Source: Candidatus Niyogiibacteriota bacterium (GTDB lineage: Bacteria; Patescibacteriota; Minisyncoccia; JACROR01). Taken from it: 48,100 nt of DNA. Both the position numbers and the translations under genes were made by a program. The notes beneath the pieces were generated by a model. It ran no database searches. It saw only the letters and a program-made list of their open reading frames with translations, and was not told where the DNA came from. Positions 25,820 to 33,485 of this stretch are shown here, piece by piece (the stretch's first letter is position 1; the number at the start of each line of letters is the position of its first letter). Where the stretch lies: contig JACROR010000011.1 of the NCBI GenBank assembly GCA_016214345.1, positions 1 through 48,100 on the forward strand. The letters run 5' to 3'.

Positions 25820-26404
25820 CTATAAGCCGCTCGCATAAATGCCGTCATCAAAGAGTTTTGAAATTTGAAACACTCCGACCGCCGAAACAAAAACATCACT
25901 CCAACCGCCAGTATCAACGACCTCCTTTAATTCCGACCGTAGCGCGCCATCTATATATCCCAGATGAGCCAGCAAGCGAACACCGAAAACTTTTTCCGCC
26001 GTAGCGGCAGAAGAAAATACTCCGCCTTTTCGCGCGAAATCCATAAAACCGCGCAACAGATCCCATATGCCATCATCGCGCTCGCTCCCTTGCACCATTC
26101 TATCCACTAAACGCAGAGCGCTGGACATCGCATGCCGCGCCGCGAGATCCGGTGCGCCGGCAAAAAAATTCAAACGCTCTTCAATATCCGTAAGGCGCAT
26201 ATATTCGGAATTTCCCGTGAACATGAGGCGTGCCTCCGAGCCGGTGTTTATATGGCCCTTTAATTTGGACTGCGCAGTGCGCACGCTCTTTGCCACCAAA
26301 CTTATCTTGCCGAAATCTTTGGTGAACAAATTTATGAATTTATCCGCCTCACCCATGTCGTAATGCGATAAAATTATTCCTTCGGTTTTATGGATCGCCG
26401 CCAT
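25820..26404 (-). CDS. recO: DNA repair protein RecO (short)
   Basis: RecO anneals single strands and helps load RecA in recombinational repair. The 194-residue product has the N-terminal OB fold (HKTEGIILSHYDMGEADKFINLFTKDFGKISLVAKSVRTAQSKLKGHI), the family's strongest signature. It continues with an alpha-helical region. It ends without the usual four-cysteine zinc motif, so it is a compact form. It starts 3 bases before the ileS stop and lies directly upstream of the surface protein gene. Confidence 0.9.
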   Translation of the reverse strand: MAAIHKTEGIILSHYDMGEADKFINLFTKDFGKISLVAKSVRTAQSKLKGHINTGSEARLMFTGNSEYMRLTDIEERLNFFAGAPDLAARHAMSSALRLVDRMVQGSERDDGIWDLLRGFMDFARKGGVFSSAATAEKVFGVRLLAHLGYIDGALRSELKEVVDTGGWSDVFVSAVGVFQISKLFDDGIYASGL

Positions 26405-26407
26405 GAA

Positions 26408-29400
26408 TTATTTTTTTATGCCAATGGTAACCACGCCGTAATCCAACGCGAGCTCCTCCTTAAAAAAGTCTTCCGGGATCGCGTTCAAATTTATCTCCCG
26501 CGCCGAAACGGCAACCATCAGATCATTTTTATATTTTTCCAAAAGAGAGCGCGCCTCACCCTCCGCGACAAACGCCAAGTCTACTTTGTCCTGCGGCAAT
26601 AAATTCATATTTTTCCGCATATCCTGAATTTTTCGCGCCAATTCGCGCAGCATTCCCTCTTCTTTAAGTTCTTGAGAAATGACGAGATCCAATTCCACGT
26701 CGCCAACAATGCTTTCATCAAAAATAATTTCTTTAACATTCAATTCATCTTTCAAAAGACGCGCAAGTTTCTCATCAGGCTCTAGGTTTTGGTTTTTAGT
26801 TTTTAGTTTTAGCGCGGCAAGCGGCTGGCGCACCTTGATGCCGGCTTTGGCGCGCGCCTCCAACCCCAGAGAAACCAAACGGCGAACCTCTTGCATGAAT
26901 CTGACGAGCGCCATCTCTGCCTCATCGGGTCGTGGCAACTCCGGATAATCTTCCAAATGCACGCTTTCTTTATCGCCGCCCAACAACTGATAAATTTTCT
27001 CGGACACAAAAGGAGCGAACGGCGCGGTTAGTTTAGCGAACTGAAGGAAAACATAACGGGTCGTGGCGACTGCCGACGCCTTATCCTCACCTTCTTCTTT
27101 AAAACGTTCGCGCGATCTTCGCAAATACCAGGTTGACAGATCATCCACGAATTCGCCCACAGGCCTTACCGCCCTGTCTAACTCATAACTATCCATGCTT
27201 GCCGACACTTCGGACAAAACTTCTTTCAATCTTGCCACGATCCATTTATCCAGCATATTCTCACTTTTTGGAGGCTTAGCCTCCAAATCGGTATATACGC
27301 CCTCCGGCGCGTACATCTCATAAAAATTATAAACATTGGTCAGGCGCAAAATGATCTTTTTATTGATCTCGTCCACGCCTTTCTCGGAAAAATTCAAACT
27401 CTCGGCGCGCACCACAGGAGACGACAATAAATACAAACGCAGCGCGTCCGCTCCGTATTTTTCCACCACCTCCATCGGATCGGGATAATTTTTCAACCGC
27501 TTGGACATTTTTTGTCCGTCCTCCGCCAAAATAATTCCGCTGGTTATGACATTTTTAAACGCAGGCTTGCCGAAAAGCGCCGTGGAAAGCACCAAAAGAT
27601 TATAAAACCACCCGCGCGTCTGATCCACCGCTTCGGCGATGAATTCCGCGGGAAAATTTTTCTCAAACAATTCCTTATTCTCAAAAGGATAATGAATCTG
27701 CCCATAAGGCATGGAGCCGGACTCAAACCAGCAATCAAAAACTTCCGGCACGCGCGAGACTTCTCCGCCGCATGAACAGGGCAATTTAATTTCATCAATG
27801 TAGGGACGATGAAAATCCAACTCAAAATTAGCGTTGTGTGGCAACGGATAAAAATCTAGCGCCTGCACTTCGGCGTAATGTATAAAATTGTCTTTGTCTT
27901 CCTTCATGGCTAATGAGCGAGGCGTATCCGCGCCCTCCGCTCCGGCAGAAAGCATCCAAATCGGATATTCGTGGCTCACAATCAAAATATTTTTGCCGCG
28001 ATATTTTTTATCAATGTCATACAAAAATCCTGCCATGCGATTTTTAAGTTCCGTCAGATTTTCACCCTCCGGAGGATTTTTATAAAATTTCTCCTCGCGC
28101 GATGAAAAATATTTATGATAATTCGCCGCGTCCTGCCTGTCAAAAATTCCTACATTATATTCGCGCGCGCGCGGATCGGCTATAACAGCATTTTGCGCGA
28201 CACCCAGCTCCTTTGCCACAATCTCCGCGGTTTCTTGAGTACGCCTAAAATCCGAATGAATAATCAGGTTAACGCCTTTTCCTTTGAGCGCCGCGGCCGA
28301 TTTTTTGGCTTCGGCGCGCCCCTTTTCCGTAAGCGCGTAATGATTATTTTCAATATTTGAATTAACTATGTTTTTAACATTATTTTCCGATTCGCCATGC
28401 CGCATCACGAAATATTTATTACCAGACAAAGCGGACGATGCGCGCAGGTCTTCGCGCGATCCCAAAACTTTTACAGCCTCGCACTTACCGCACCGCCACA
28501 CGGGCAACGGCGCGCCCCAAAAACGCGAACGGGAGATGGCCCAATCGCGCGCGCCCGTGAGCCATTTGCCGAAACGCCCGTCTTTAATATGCCCCGGCAC
28601 CCAGTTTATTTTTTGATTATTATCCAGCAGTCCACCCTTGCCATCTTTAATGGAGGTTACTTTTACGAACCACGAAGAAGCCGCGTAATTCAGTAGCGGC
28701 GTGTCGCATCTCCAGCAATGCGGATACGAGTGCGTGATCTTTTTCTTATCAAAAAAATTGCCGTGCTCTTGCAAGTATTTTATTACGGCGATGTCCGCGG
28801 ACAGCCGTTCTTTTTCATCTTCGGACTTCGGTTTTACGTACATTCCCGCGAAATCCGTTACCTCCGGCTTGAATTTTCCGTCCATGCTCACATGCTGGAT
28901 AAAAGGCAAATTTTCTTTTTGTCCCAAATTCATGTCGTCCTCGCCGAACGCCGGCGCGATATGCACCACGCCGGCGCCTTCCTCCGTGGTTACAAAATCC
29001 GCGCCGTAAATTTTATAGGCATTTTCCCACTTATCCGTCTCTTCCCGGTCCGAGGCCGGTCCGCCTTGGGCGGAAAAAATTGGTTGATATTTTTTACCGA
29101 CTAAATTACTGCCTTTAAACTCAGAAATTATTTCATACGGCTCATCTTTTAATACTTCAGCAATTCTCTCTTTCGCAAAAATATAAAATTCCGGAATTTT
29201 TAATTTTTCGTTTTTAATTTTTAGCTTACAATAAACAATTTCGTTATTTATTGCGAGCGCCACATTCCCCGGCAGAGTCCACGGCGTTGTCGTCCACGCC
29301 AAAATATAAGTATTTTCATCAGTCGTAAAATCTCCAATCTTCTGTCCCGCTTCCAATTTAAACTTCACCGTCACCGACAGATCGGTAATATCCTTGTATC

Positions 29401-29986
29401 CTTGCGCCACTTCAAAATTGGCAAGCGTGGTCTCACAGCGCGGGCAGATGTGCATCGGCTTGTACCCTTCATATATAAGCCCCTTGTCGTAGAGCGTTTT
29501 GAAAACCCACCATACCGATTCGGTATAGGTGGCGTCCATGGTCTTGTAGTCGCTTTCCATGTCTACAAAGCGTCCCACGCGCGGAATTATTTTTTTCCAA
29601 TCATCCGAGTAACGAAGCACGCTTTTTTTCGCCGCTTCGTTAAATTTCGCGATGCCGAATTTTTCTATGTCTTTTTTGTGTTCCAACCCCAGATCTTTTT
29701 CGATCAAATTCTCCACTGGCAATCCATGACAGTCCCAACCCCAGCGGCGCGGAACCCTGTACCCTTTCATGGTGCGATAGCGCGGCACCGCGTCTTTCAA
29801 AATACTCTGCAAAATATGCCCGTAATGCGGCAAGCCCGTGGCAAAAGGCGGGCCGTCGTAAAATACAAAATCTCCGCGCGGCGCGGCTTTCTCAAGCGAT
29901 CGTTCAAAAATGCGATTTTCCTGCCAAAACCGCAAAACCTCCTCCTCGCCCCATTTATTTTTGCCGGATTTTTCTTCTTCGGACAT
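26408..29986 (-). CDS. ileS: Isoleucine--tRNA ligase with inserted histidine-phosphatase domain
   Basis: IleRS charges tRNA-Ile and edits valine. The 1192-residue protein has PPFATGLPHYGHIL (HIGH motif, residues 46-59), CPRC, the CP1 editing domain (WTTTPWTLPGN, 231-241; GAGVVHIAPAFGEDD, 337-351), CWRC, the WGAPLPVWRC segment, the EVFDCWFESGSMPYGQ region (748-763) and the KMSKR loop (826-830). Between residues about 522 and 712 a complete histidine-phosphatase domain is inserted: VMRHGESENN (R529, H530, G531), SDFRRTQETA (R581/R582), REY (E609) and VSHEYPIW (H672). Two short A-rich micro-repeat peptides, CKLKIKNEKLKIPE (253-266) and LKLKTKNQNLEP (about 1059-1070), also interrupt it. No C-terminal zinc domain is seen. 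Confidence 0.95.
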   Translation of the reverse strand: MSEEEKSGKNKWGEEEVLRFWQENRIFERSLEKAAPRGDFVFYDGPPFATGLPHYGHILQSILKDAVPRYRTMKGYRVPRRWGWDCHGLPVENLIEKDLGLEHKKDIEKFGIAKFNEAAKKSVLRYSDDWKKIIPRVGRFVDMESDYKTMDATYTESVWWVFKTLYDKGLIYEGYKPMHICPRCETTLANFEVAQGYKDITDLSVTVKFKLEAGQKIGDFTTDENTYILAWTTTPWTLPGNVALAINNEIVYCKLKIKNEKLKIPEFYIFAKERIAEVLKDEPYEIISEFKGSNLVGKKYQPIFSAQGGPASDREETDKWENAYKIYGADFVTTEEGAGVVHIAPAFGEDDMNLGQKENLPFIQHVSMDGKFKPEVTDFAGMYVKPKSEDEKERLSADIAVIKYLQEHGNFFDKKKITHSYPHCWRCDTPLLNYAASSWFVKVTSIKDGKGGLLDNNQKINWVPGHIKDGRFGKWLTGARDWAISRSRFWGAPLPVWRCGKCEAVKVLGSREDLRASSALSGNKYFVMRHGESENNVKNIVNSNIENNHYALTEKGRAEAKKSAAALKGKGVNLIIHSDFRRTQETAEIVAKELGVAQNAVIADPRAREYNVGIFDRQDAANYHKYFSSREEKFYKNPPEGENLTELKNRMAGFLYDIDKKYRGKNILIVSHEYPIWMLSAGAEGADTPRSLAMKEDKDNFIHYAEVQALDFYPLPHNANFELDFHRPYIDEIKLPCSCGGEVSRVPEVFDCWFESGSMPYGQIHYPFENKELFEKNFPAEFIAEAVDQTRGWFYNLLVLSTALFGKPAFKNVITSGIILAEDGQKMSKRLKNYPDPMEVVEKYGADALRLYLLSSPVVRAESLNFSEKGVDEINKKIILRLTNVYNFYEMYAPEGVYTDLEAKPPKSENMLDKWIVARLKEVLSEVSASMDSYELDRAVRPVGEFVDDLSTWYLRRSRERFKEEGEDKASAVATTRYVFLQFAKLTAPFAPFVSEKIYQLLGGDKESVHLEDYPELPRPDEAEMALVRFMQEVRRLVSLGLEARAKAGIKVRQPLAALKLKTKNQNLEPDEKLARLLKDELNVKEIIFDESIVGDVELDLVISQELKEEGMLRELARKIQDMRKNMNLLPQDKVDLAFVAEGEARSLLEKYKNDLMVAVSAREINLNAIPEDFFKEELALDYGVVTIGIKK

Positions 29987-30004
29987 GAATCTATTGTAAT
30001 AAAA

Positions 30005-30028
30005 AAAGCGCCTTTATTAAAGCGCTTT
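30005..30028 (-). terminator. Terminator after argS
   Basis: On the minus strand AAAGCGC pairs with GCGCTTT around a short AT-rich loop, followed by TTTTTTTATT. It separates argS from ileS, so ileS should have its own promoter. Confidence 0.7.
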
Positions 30029-30044
30029 CCATAATCAAATATTA

Positions 30045-31646
30045 TCACATTTTATCCGGCGCGTTGATGCCCAGAAGGCCCAAAACGGTTTTCAGGATCT
30101 TTTGCGTTTCGCTGATCAAATAAATCCTCGCCGCCTCGTTCTCTCCGGAATTCAGCACCCGCACATCGCGGTAAAATCCGCTGAAAGCGTAAGCCAATTC
30201 GTAGGCGTAAGAGGTCAGGCGATGCACCTGATAATCCGCGGCCGTATCTTCCACAATCTCCGAAAATCTCGCCAATTTTTTGATCAAGGCAAGTTCCGAT
30301 GGATGTTGCAACCCCACGATAGAAATTCGTTTCTTTAATTTCGCCCCGCCTTTAGCATTCTTCAAAATACTGCTTATCCTCGCGTGGGCATATTGCACGT
30401 AATAAACCGGATTTTCCGCCGACTGCTTTTTGGCAAGCTCCAGATCAAAATCCATGTGGGTATTTAACGCCTTGTCCAAGAAAAACCACCGCAGCGCGTC
30501 AATGCCAACTTCCCGCAGCAGGTCTTCCAAATAAATCACGTTACCCGCGCGTTTGGAAAACTTTTTGCGCAATGCGCCAACTTTTAGCGTTACTAATTGC
30601 GAAATTAAAATATTCAGGTCGCCCTTCCAACCGAGCATTTTTTTCGTCGCCTCCATTCTTTTGACATGACCATGATGATCCGCGCCCCAGATGTCAATCA
30701 CTTTTTTGTATCCTCGTTTGAATTTATCCGCGTGATAAGTGATGTCCGACAAAAAATAGGAATATGATTTATCCGAGCGCACCACCACGCGATCCTCGTC
30801 GTCTCCGAACTCGGCGGTTTTCAGCCACATTGCTCCGTCTTTTTCATAAACCAGTTTTTCTTTTTGGAGCGACGTCAAAGTCTTTTCAAAAATTCCTTTG
30901 GCGCGCAAAGCGCCCTCTTCCGAATACCATTTTCCGAATTTTATTCCCAAATCAGCCTCAATGAATTTTTTATTATCTTTCTGAATCTCTTCCGCAAGCA
31001 AAAATCCCGCCTCGCCATATAGATTAGTTTGTAGTTTGTAGTCCGCCGGCTGGCGGATAGGTTGTAGGTTTTTGAGTTTCGCGCTTTGCGCTTTACGCTT
31101 TACGCTCAAATAATCCGTCAGATATTTCGTGCCCTCGCCCAGCGCGGTTTTACCCAGCTCTTTTATCTGCGCGGACTCTTTGGAATCATTGATGAAATAT
31201 TCCCGATCCACGCGGCAACCCGCGTAAACAAACACGCGGGAGAGCGCGTCGCCGTAAAAAGCGCCTCGGCCGTGGCCGATATGAAGTTTGCCGGTCGGAT
31301 TGGCGGAAATGAATTCCAAATTAATCTTTCCGGCTTTTTTGGGAAATTTTTTGCCTAAACTTTCAAATGCGCGCCGGAGCGCCGCGTGAGAAAGCCAAAA
31401 ATTCAGAAATCCGGGGCCCGCCACCTCCGTCTTCTCTACATATTCATTGAATCGCGCAGATCCACGCAATTTATCCGCGAGCTTTTGAGCTACTTCTTTG
31501 GGATTGCCCGTCCGCAAAACCAAAGCGGCGTTCGTGGCATAATCTCCGAACCGCTCTTCCGCCGCGACTTCAAAATTTATCTCTTTGCCATAAAGATTAA
31601 AAATCGCTTTTTTGAGTTCGGTTTTCAGAAAATCGCGCGTGGTCAT
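30045..31646 (-). CDS. argS: Arginine--tRNA ligase
   Basis: ArgRS charges tRNA-Arg (CCG copies are encoded at 8.8 kb). The frame is open to 31814, but the extra 56 residues are atypical and cross a terminator, so the ATG at 31646 (MTTRDFLKTELKK) is preferred; that gives 533 residues. EFISANPTGKLHIGHGRGAFYGD holds the HIGH motif, and DALRWFFLDKALNTHMDFDLELA and the DALR anticodon-binding domain close the protein. The KMSK motif is replaced by FSKRAGN, as in many ArgRS. A peptide encoded by a palindrome and micro-repeats (residues about 191-208, LKNLQPIRQPADYKLQTN) is inserted in the catalytic domain. Confidence 0.95.
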   Translation of the reverse strand: MTTRDFLKTELKKAIFNLYGKEINFEVAAEERFGDYATNAALVLRTGNPKEVAQKLADKLRGSARFNEYVEKTEVAGPGFLNFWLSHAALRRAFESLGKKFPKKAGKINLEFISANPTGKLHIGHGRGAFYGDALSRVFVYAGCRVDREYFINDSKESAQIKELGKTALGEGTKYLTDYLSVKRKAQSAKLKNLQPIRQPADYKLQTNLYGEAGFLLAEEIQKDNKKFIEADLGIKFGKWYSEEGALRAKGIFEKTLTSLQKEKLVYEKDGAMWLKTAEFGDDEDRVVVRSDKSYSYFLSDITYHADKFKRGYKKVIDIWGADHHGHVKRMEATKKMLGWKGDLNILISQLVTLKVGALRKKFSKRAGNVIYLEDLLREVGIDALRWFFLDKALNTHMDFDLELAKKQSAENPVYYVQYAHARISSILKNAKGGAKLKKRISIVGLQHPSELALIKKLARFSEIVEDTAADYQVHRLTSYAYELAYAFSGFYRDVRVLNSGENEAARIYLISETQKILKTVLGLLGINAPDKM

Positions 31647-31696
31647 AAATTCATTATCGTTTTGTTTACCGTATTTTGCAAACCTTACCAAAATAA

Positions 31697-31723
31697 AAGG
31701 CGCTCCGTTTAACGGAACGCCTT
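31697..31723 (-). terminator. Terminator after the 118-aa/29-aa mini-operon
   Basis: On the minus strand AAGGCGTTCCGTT pairs with AACGGAGCGCCTT (one mismatch) and is followed by TTATTTT. It ends the small operon before argS begins. Confidence 0.7.
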
Positions 31724-31756
31724 GATAGCTGGTCTTATTGCGCGCCCTTACTTCTC

Positions 31757-31846
31757 CTAAATATAAGGAAAAAGGAGCGCGAATAGGATAAGCAGGAAAC
31801 ACGCGATCATGCACAGATGAGCCAATTTTTCAAAAGCGTTGCGCAT
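31757..31846 (-). CDS. Small single-span membrane peptide (29 aa)
   Basis: A 29-residue frame, starting MRNAFEKLAHLCMIACFLLI and ending at 31757, preceded by AAGGAG 6 bases before the ATG. About 15 residues of Leu/Phe/Ile/Ala form one transmembrane span, with two basic residues at the N-terminus. The Shine-Dalgarno overlaps the stop codon of the 118-aa gene upstream, so translation is probably coupled. A terminator follows. The strong ribosome site and hydrophobic pattern argue for a real gene. Its role is unknown; small membrane modulator or toxin peptides are possibilities. Confidence 0.6.
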   Translation of the reverse strand: MRNAFEKLAHLCMIACFLLILFALLFPYI

Positions 31847-31857
31847 ACTCTTCTCCT

Positions 31858-32214
31858 TTAAATGTGGCGGATGGTTTGGCGGCGGTCGCAGAGCAATTTT
31901 TTCTCGCGGCCGCGCGGTCCATGAGATTCGTGAATCTTGTCGCCCTTCCGCACGATCACGCCGTGCATCCGGAATATCTGATGCCGCGGCTCAAAGGTCG
32001 GAACATTTTCCAGAGCGCTCTCCGCGATAACATGCTCCGATGCCCCGCTTTCCGCCGGCTTTTCTGCCGCAAGCACCGGCTCTTTCCGCCGTTCGCGCGG
32101 ATGATGATCGCTTTGCGCGGCAACCCGCGCGCGCTTCGCCTGCCGTTCCTCTTTGACGATCAGAAAATCGTCCAACGACCGGAAAAGGCGCCTATTCGAT
32201 ATTGGCCTTGCCAT
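31858..32214 (-). CDS. Hypothetical charged protein (118 aa), first gene of a mini-operon
   Basis: A very charged, Arg-rich, soluble product without recognisable motifs; the first 70 residues are rich in Arg and Glu and look helical or disordered, and the last third has KGDKIHESHGPRGREKK. GGAGG lies 4 bases before the ATG and a strong promoter is 45-75 bases upstream. It is followed by the 29-aa membrane peptide. It is divergent from smpB. Despite the lack of similarity, the promoter, ribosome site, coupled small gene and terminator make a well-formed transcription unit. The function cannot be stated. Confidence 0.65.
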   Translation of the reverse strand: MARPISNRRLFRSLDDFLIVKEERQAKRARVAAQSDHHPRERRKEPVLAAEKPAESGASEHVIAESALENVPTFEPRHQIFRMHGVIVRKGDKIHESHGPRGREKKLLCDRRQTIRHI

Positions 32215-32261
32215 AAAACCTCCAAAAATGTTGTAAAATAACCGTTTTTTACTTTAAAAAC

Positions 32262-32290
32262 AATATATCACTTTTTACCAGAAAAGTCAA
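32262..32290 (-). promoter_or_regulatory. Sigma-70-type promoter of the 118-aa/29-aa operon
   Basis: On the minus strand: TTGACT (32290-32285), 17 bases, TATATT (32267-32262), with an extended -10 TGA just before it. It matches the style of the promoter at 133-161 (same TTGACT and spacing). Confidence 0.65.
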
Positions 32291-32328
32291 TAGTTTAATA
32301 ACCTCCTGAAAATGAGTATTATTTCAAT

Positions 32329-32772
32329 ATGCCTACGCTGATACAAAACAAACGGGCGCATTTTGATTACGAGATCCTGGAAAAATTGGAAGCCGGTTTG
32401 GAATTGCGCGGCTTTGAAACCAAAGCGTTGAAAAACGGCATGGGAAGTCTGGTGGGTAGCCGCGTGCTTATCCGCGGCGGAGAGGCCTTTGTGGTCAATA
32501 TGGAAATAGCGCCCTACCAGCCGGCCAACGCGCCCAAAGATTACGACTCACGCGCTCCGCGGCGGCTGCTTTTACACAAAAAAGAAATAAGCTATCTGGA
32601 AGGCAAATCTCATGAGAAAGGCTTGACTTTGGTGCCAATTTCGTTGTATACTAAGGGCAATTTGATCAAGCTGGAATTCGGCGTGGGTCGCGGCAAGAAA
32701 AAATCCGACAAACGGGAAGCAATCCAAGAGCGTGAAACCAAACGCAAAATAGAGCGCACATTGAAATTGTAG
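32329..32772 (+). CDS. smpB: SsrA-binding protein SmpB
   Basis: SmpB binds tmRNA and positions it in stalled ribosomes for trans-translation. The 147-residue protein has the OB-type core (NKRAHFDYEILEKLEAGLELRGFETKALKNGMGSL) and the basic C-terminal tail (KREAIQERETKRKIERTLKL) that enters the decoding centre. TATTAT at 32317-32322 sits 6 bases upstream of the ATG with no Shine-Dalgarno, suggesting a leaderless transcript. The tmRNA gene lies 300 bases downstream, separated only by the GIY-YIG cassette, which starts 7 bases after the smpB stop. Confidence 0.95.
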   Translation: MPTLIQNKRAHFDYEILEKLEAGLELRGFETKALKNGMGSLVGSRVLIRGGEAFVVNMEIAPYQPANAPKDYDSRAPRRLLLHKKEISYLEGKSHEKGLTLVPISLYTKGNLIKLEFGVGRGKKKSDKREAIQERETKRKIERTLKL

Positions 32773-32779
32773 GGTCTGA

Positions 32780-33076
32780 CCCCCACACTAATTAAGGATT
32801 TGAATCATGTTCTATGTTTATATATTACAAAGTTTGAAAGATAAACAATTATACATCGGCTACTCCGAAGATTTGAAACGCAGAATACAAGAACATGATT
32901 CAGGCAAAAATAAATCAACAAAATACCGAAGACCATTTAGACTGGTTTATTACGAGGCGTATCAATCGAAAATGGATGCGCAAAACAGAGAAACCAATTT
33001 AAAGCTTTTTGGTAGGGCGTTGGGAGGATTAAAGCGGAGAATTAAAATCAGCTTAAATCCTTAATTAGTGTGGGGG
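32780..33076. mobile_element. GIY-YIG mini-cassette with perfect 22-bp terminal inverted repeats
   Basis: The 22-base left end (32780-32801, beginning CCCCCACACTAAT) and the right end (33055-33076) are exact complements. They enclose only one short gene. The right end contains that gene's stop codon and overlaps the first four bases of tmRNA. An 11-bp palindrome GGGTC-T-GACCC (32772-32782) abuts the left end. The element sits between smpB and ssrA. The outer 12 bases match those bounding the inner tRNA-Arg at 8.8 kb. Confidence 0.7.
32807..33064 (+). CDS. Small GIY-YIG nuclease-domain protein
   Basis: An 85-residue single-domain protein. YVYILQSLKDKQLYIGYSEDLKRRIQEHDSG carries the degenerate GIY (YVY) and intact YIG elements with the catalytic arginine (DLKRR). 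A later RE pair (AQNRETNLK) may provide the metal-binding glutamate. Family members act on DNA as homing or repair nucleases; the small bacterial group (UPF0213-like) is of unclear role. It is entirely inside the inverted-repeat cassette. There is no Shine-Dalgarno. Confidence 0.88.
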   Translation: MFYVYILQSLKDKQLYIGYSEDLKRRIQEHDSGKNKSTKYRRPFRLVYYEAYQSKMDAQNRETNLKLFGRALGGLKRRIKISLNP

Positions 33077-33413
33077 ATGATCGGCTTCGAAGGAGGTTTG
33101 ATAATTTTGCTTCAGGCAGAGCATGGCAACACAACTCTTTAAACTGATTGCCAAAAATCATTGCAAACAAACAACTTGCATACGCTTAACGCCTAAGGGC
33201 GTTTCGCCGTCCGCTTCGCTGACATCCTATACGCGAAACCGGGCGTAAACTTATAGGGTCTGATTCTGCGATGTCTCTAAACAGAATGACCAACAGAGGC
33301 AAACCTTTCCGGTTTTTGTCTGATTAACACCGTAAAGTTCTACCAATCAGTCTAAGTCTGTAAACCGCGAATTAAACAACCTTCTCACGCGGGTTCGATT
33401 CCCGCCGTCTCCA
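33073..33413 (+). ncRNA. ssrA: tmRNA (SsrA)
   Basis: The 5' end GGGGATG (33073-33079) pairs with CGTCTCC (33406-33412); the T-arm GCGGG-TTCGATT-CCCGC is standard and the discriminator is A. GGATGATCGGCTTCGA is typical of tmRNA 5' ends. The resume frame begins at GCA (33163) and reads ANKQLAYA followed by TAA at 33187-33189, a short tag ending in LAYA rather than LAA or VAA. Pseudoknot-rich sequence follows. No CCA is encoded after the discriminator. The first four bases belong also to the right end of the GIY-YIG cassette. The resume codon is inferred. Confidence 0.93.
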
Positions 33414-33425
33414 CAAGAATAACGA

Positions 33426-33443
33426 GTCCGCCAGCTGGCGGAC
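33426..33443. repeat. GTCCGCCAGCTGGCGGAC palindrome
   Basis: An 18-bp perfect palindrome just after tmRNA, identical to 1460-1477 and near-identical to 31041-31058 inside argS. Confidence 0.8.
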
Positions 33444-33485
33444 GACTATATTTTTGTAGGATGTCGCGCTTTGCGCGGCGCCACA

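Noticed and set aside
25804-25917. Upstream start of the surface protein at 25917
   Set aside because: It overlaps the end of recO by about 100 bases and the extra residues look like antiphase sequence; the ATG at 25803 fits.
31647-31814. N-terminal extension of argS to 31814
   Set aside because: The extra 56 codons cross a terminator hairpin and do not resemble ArgRS.
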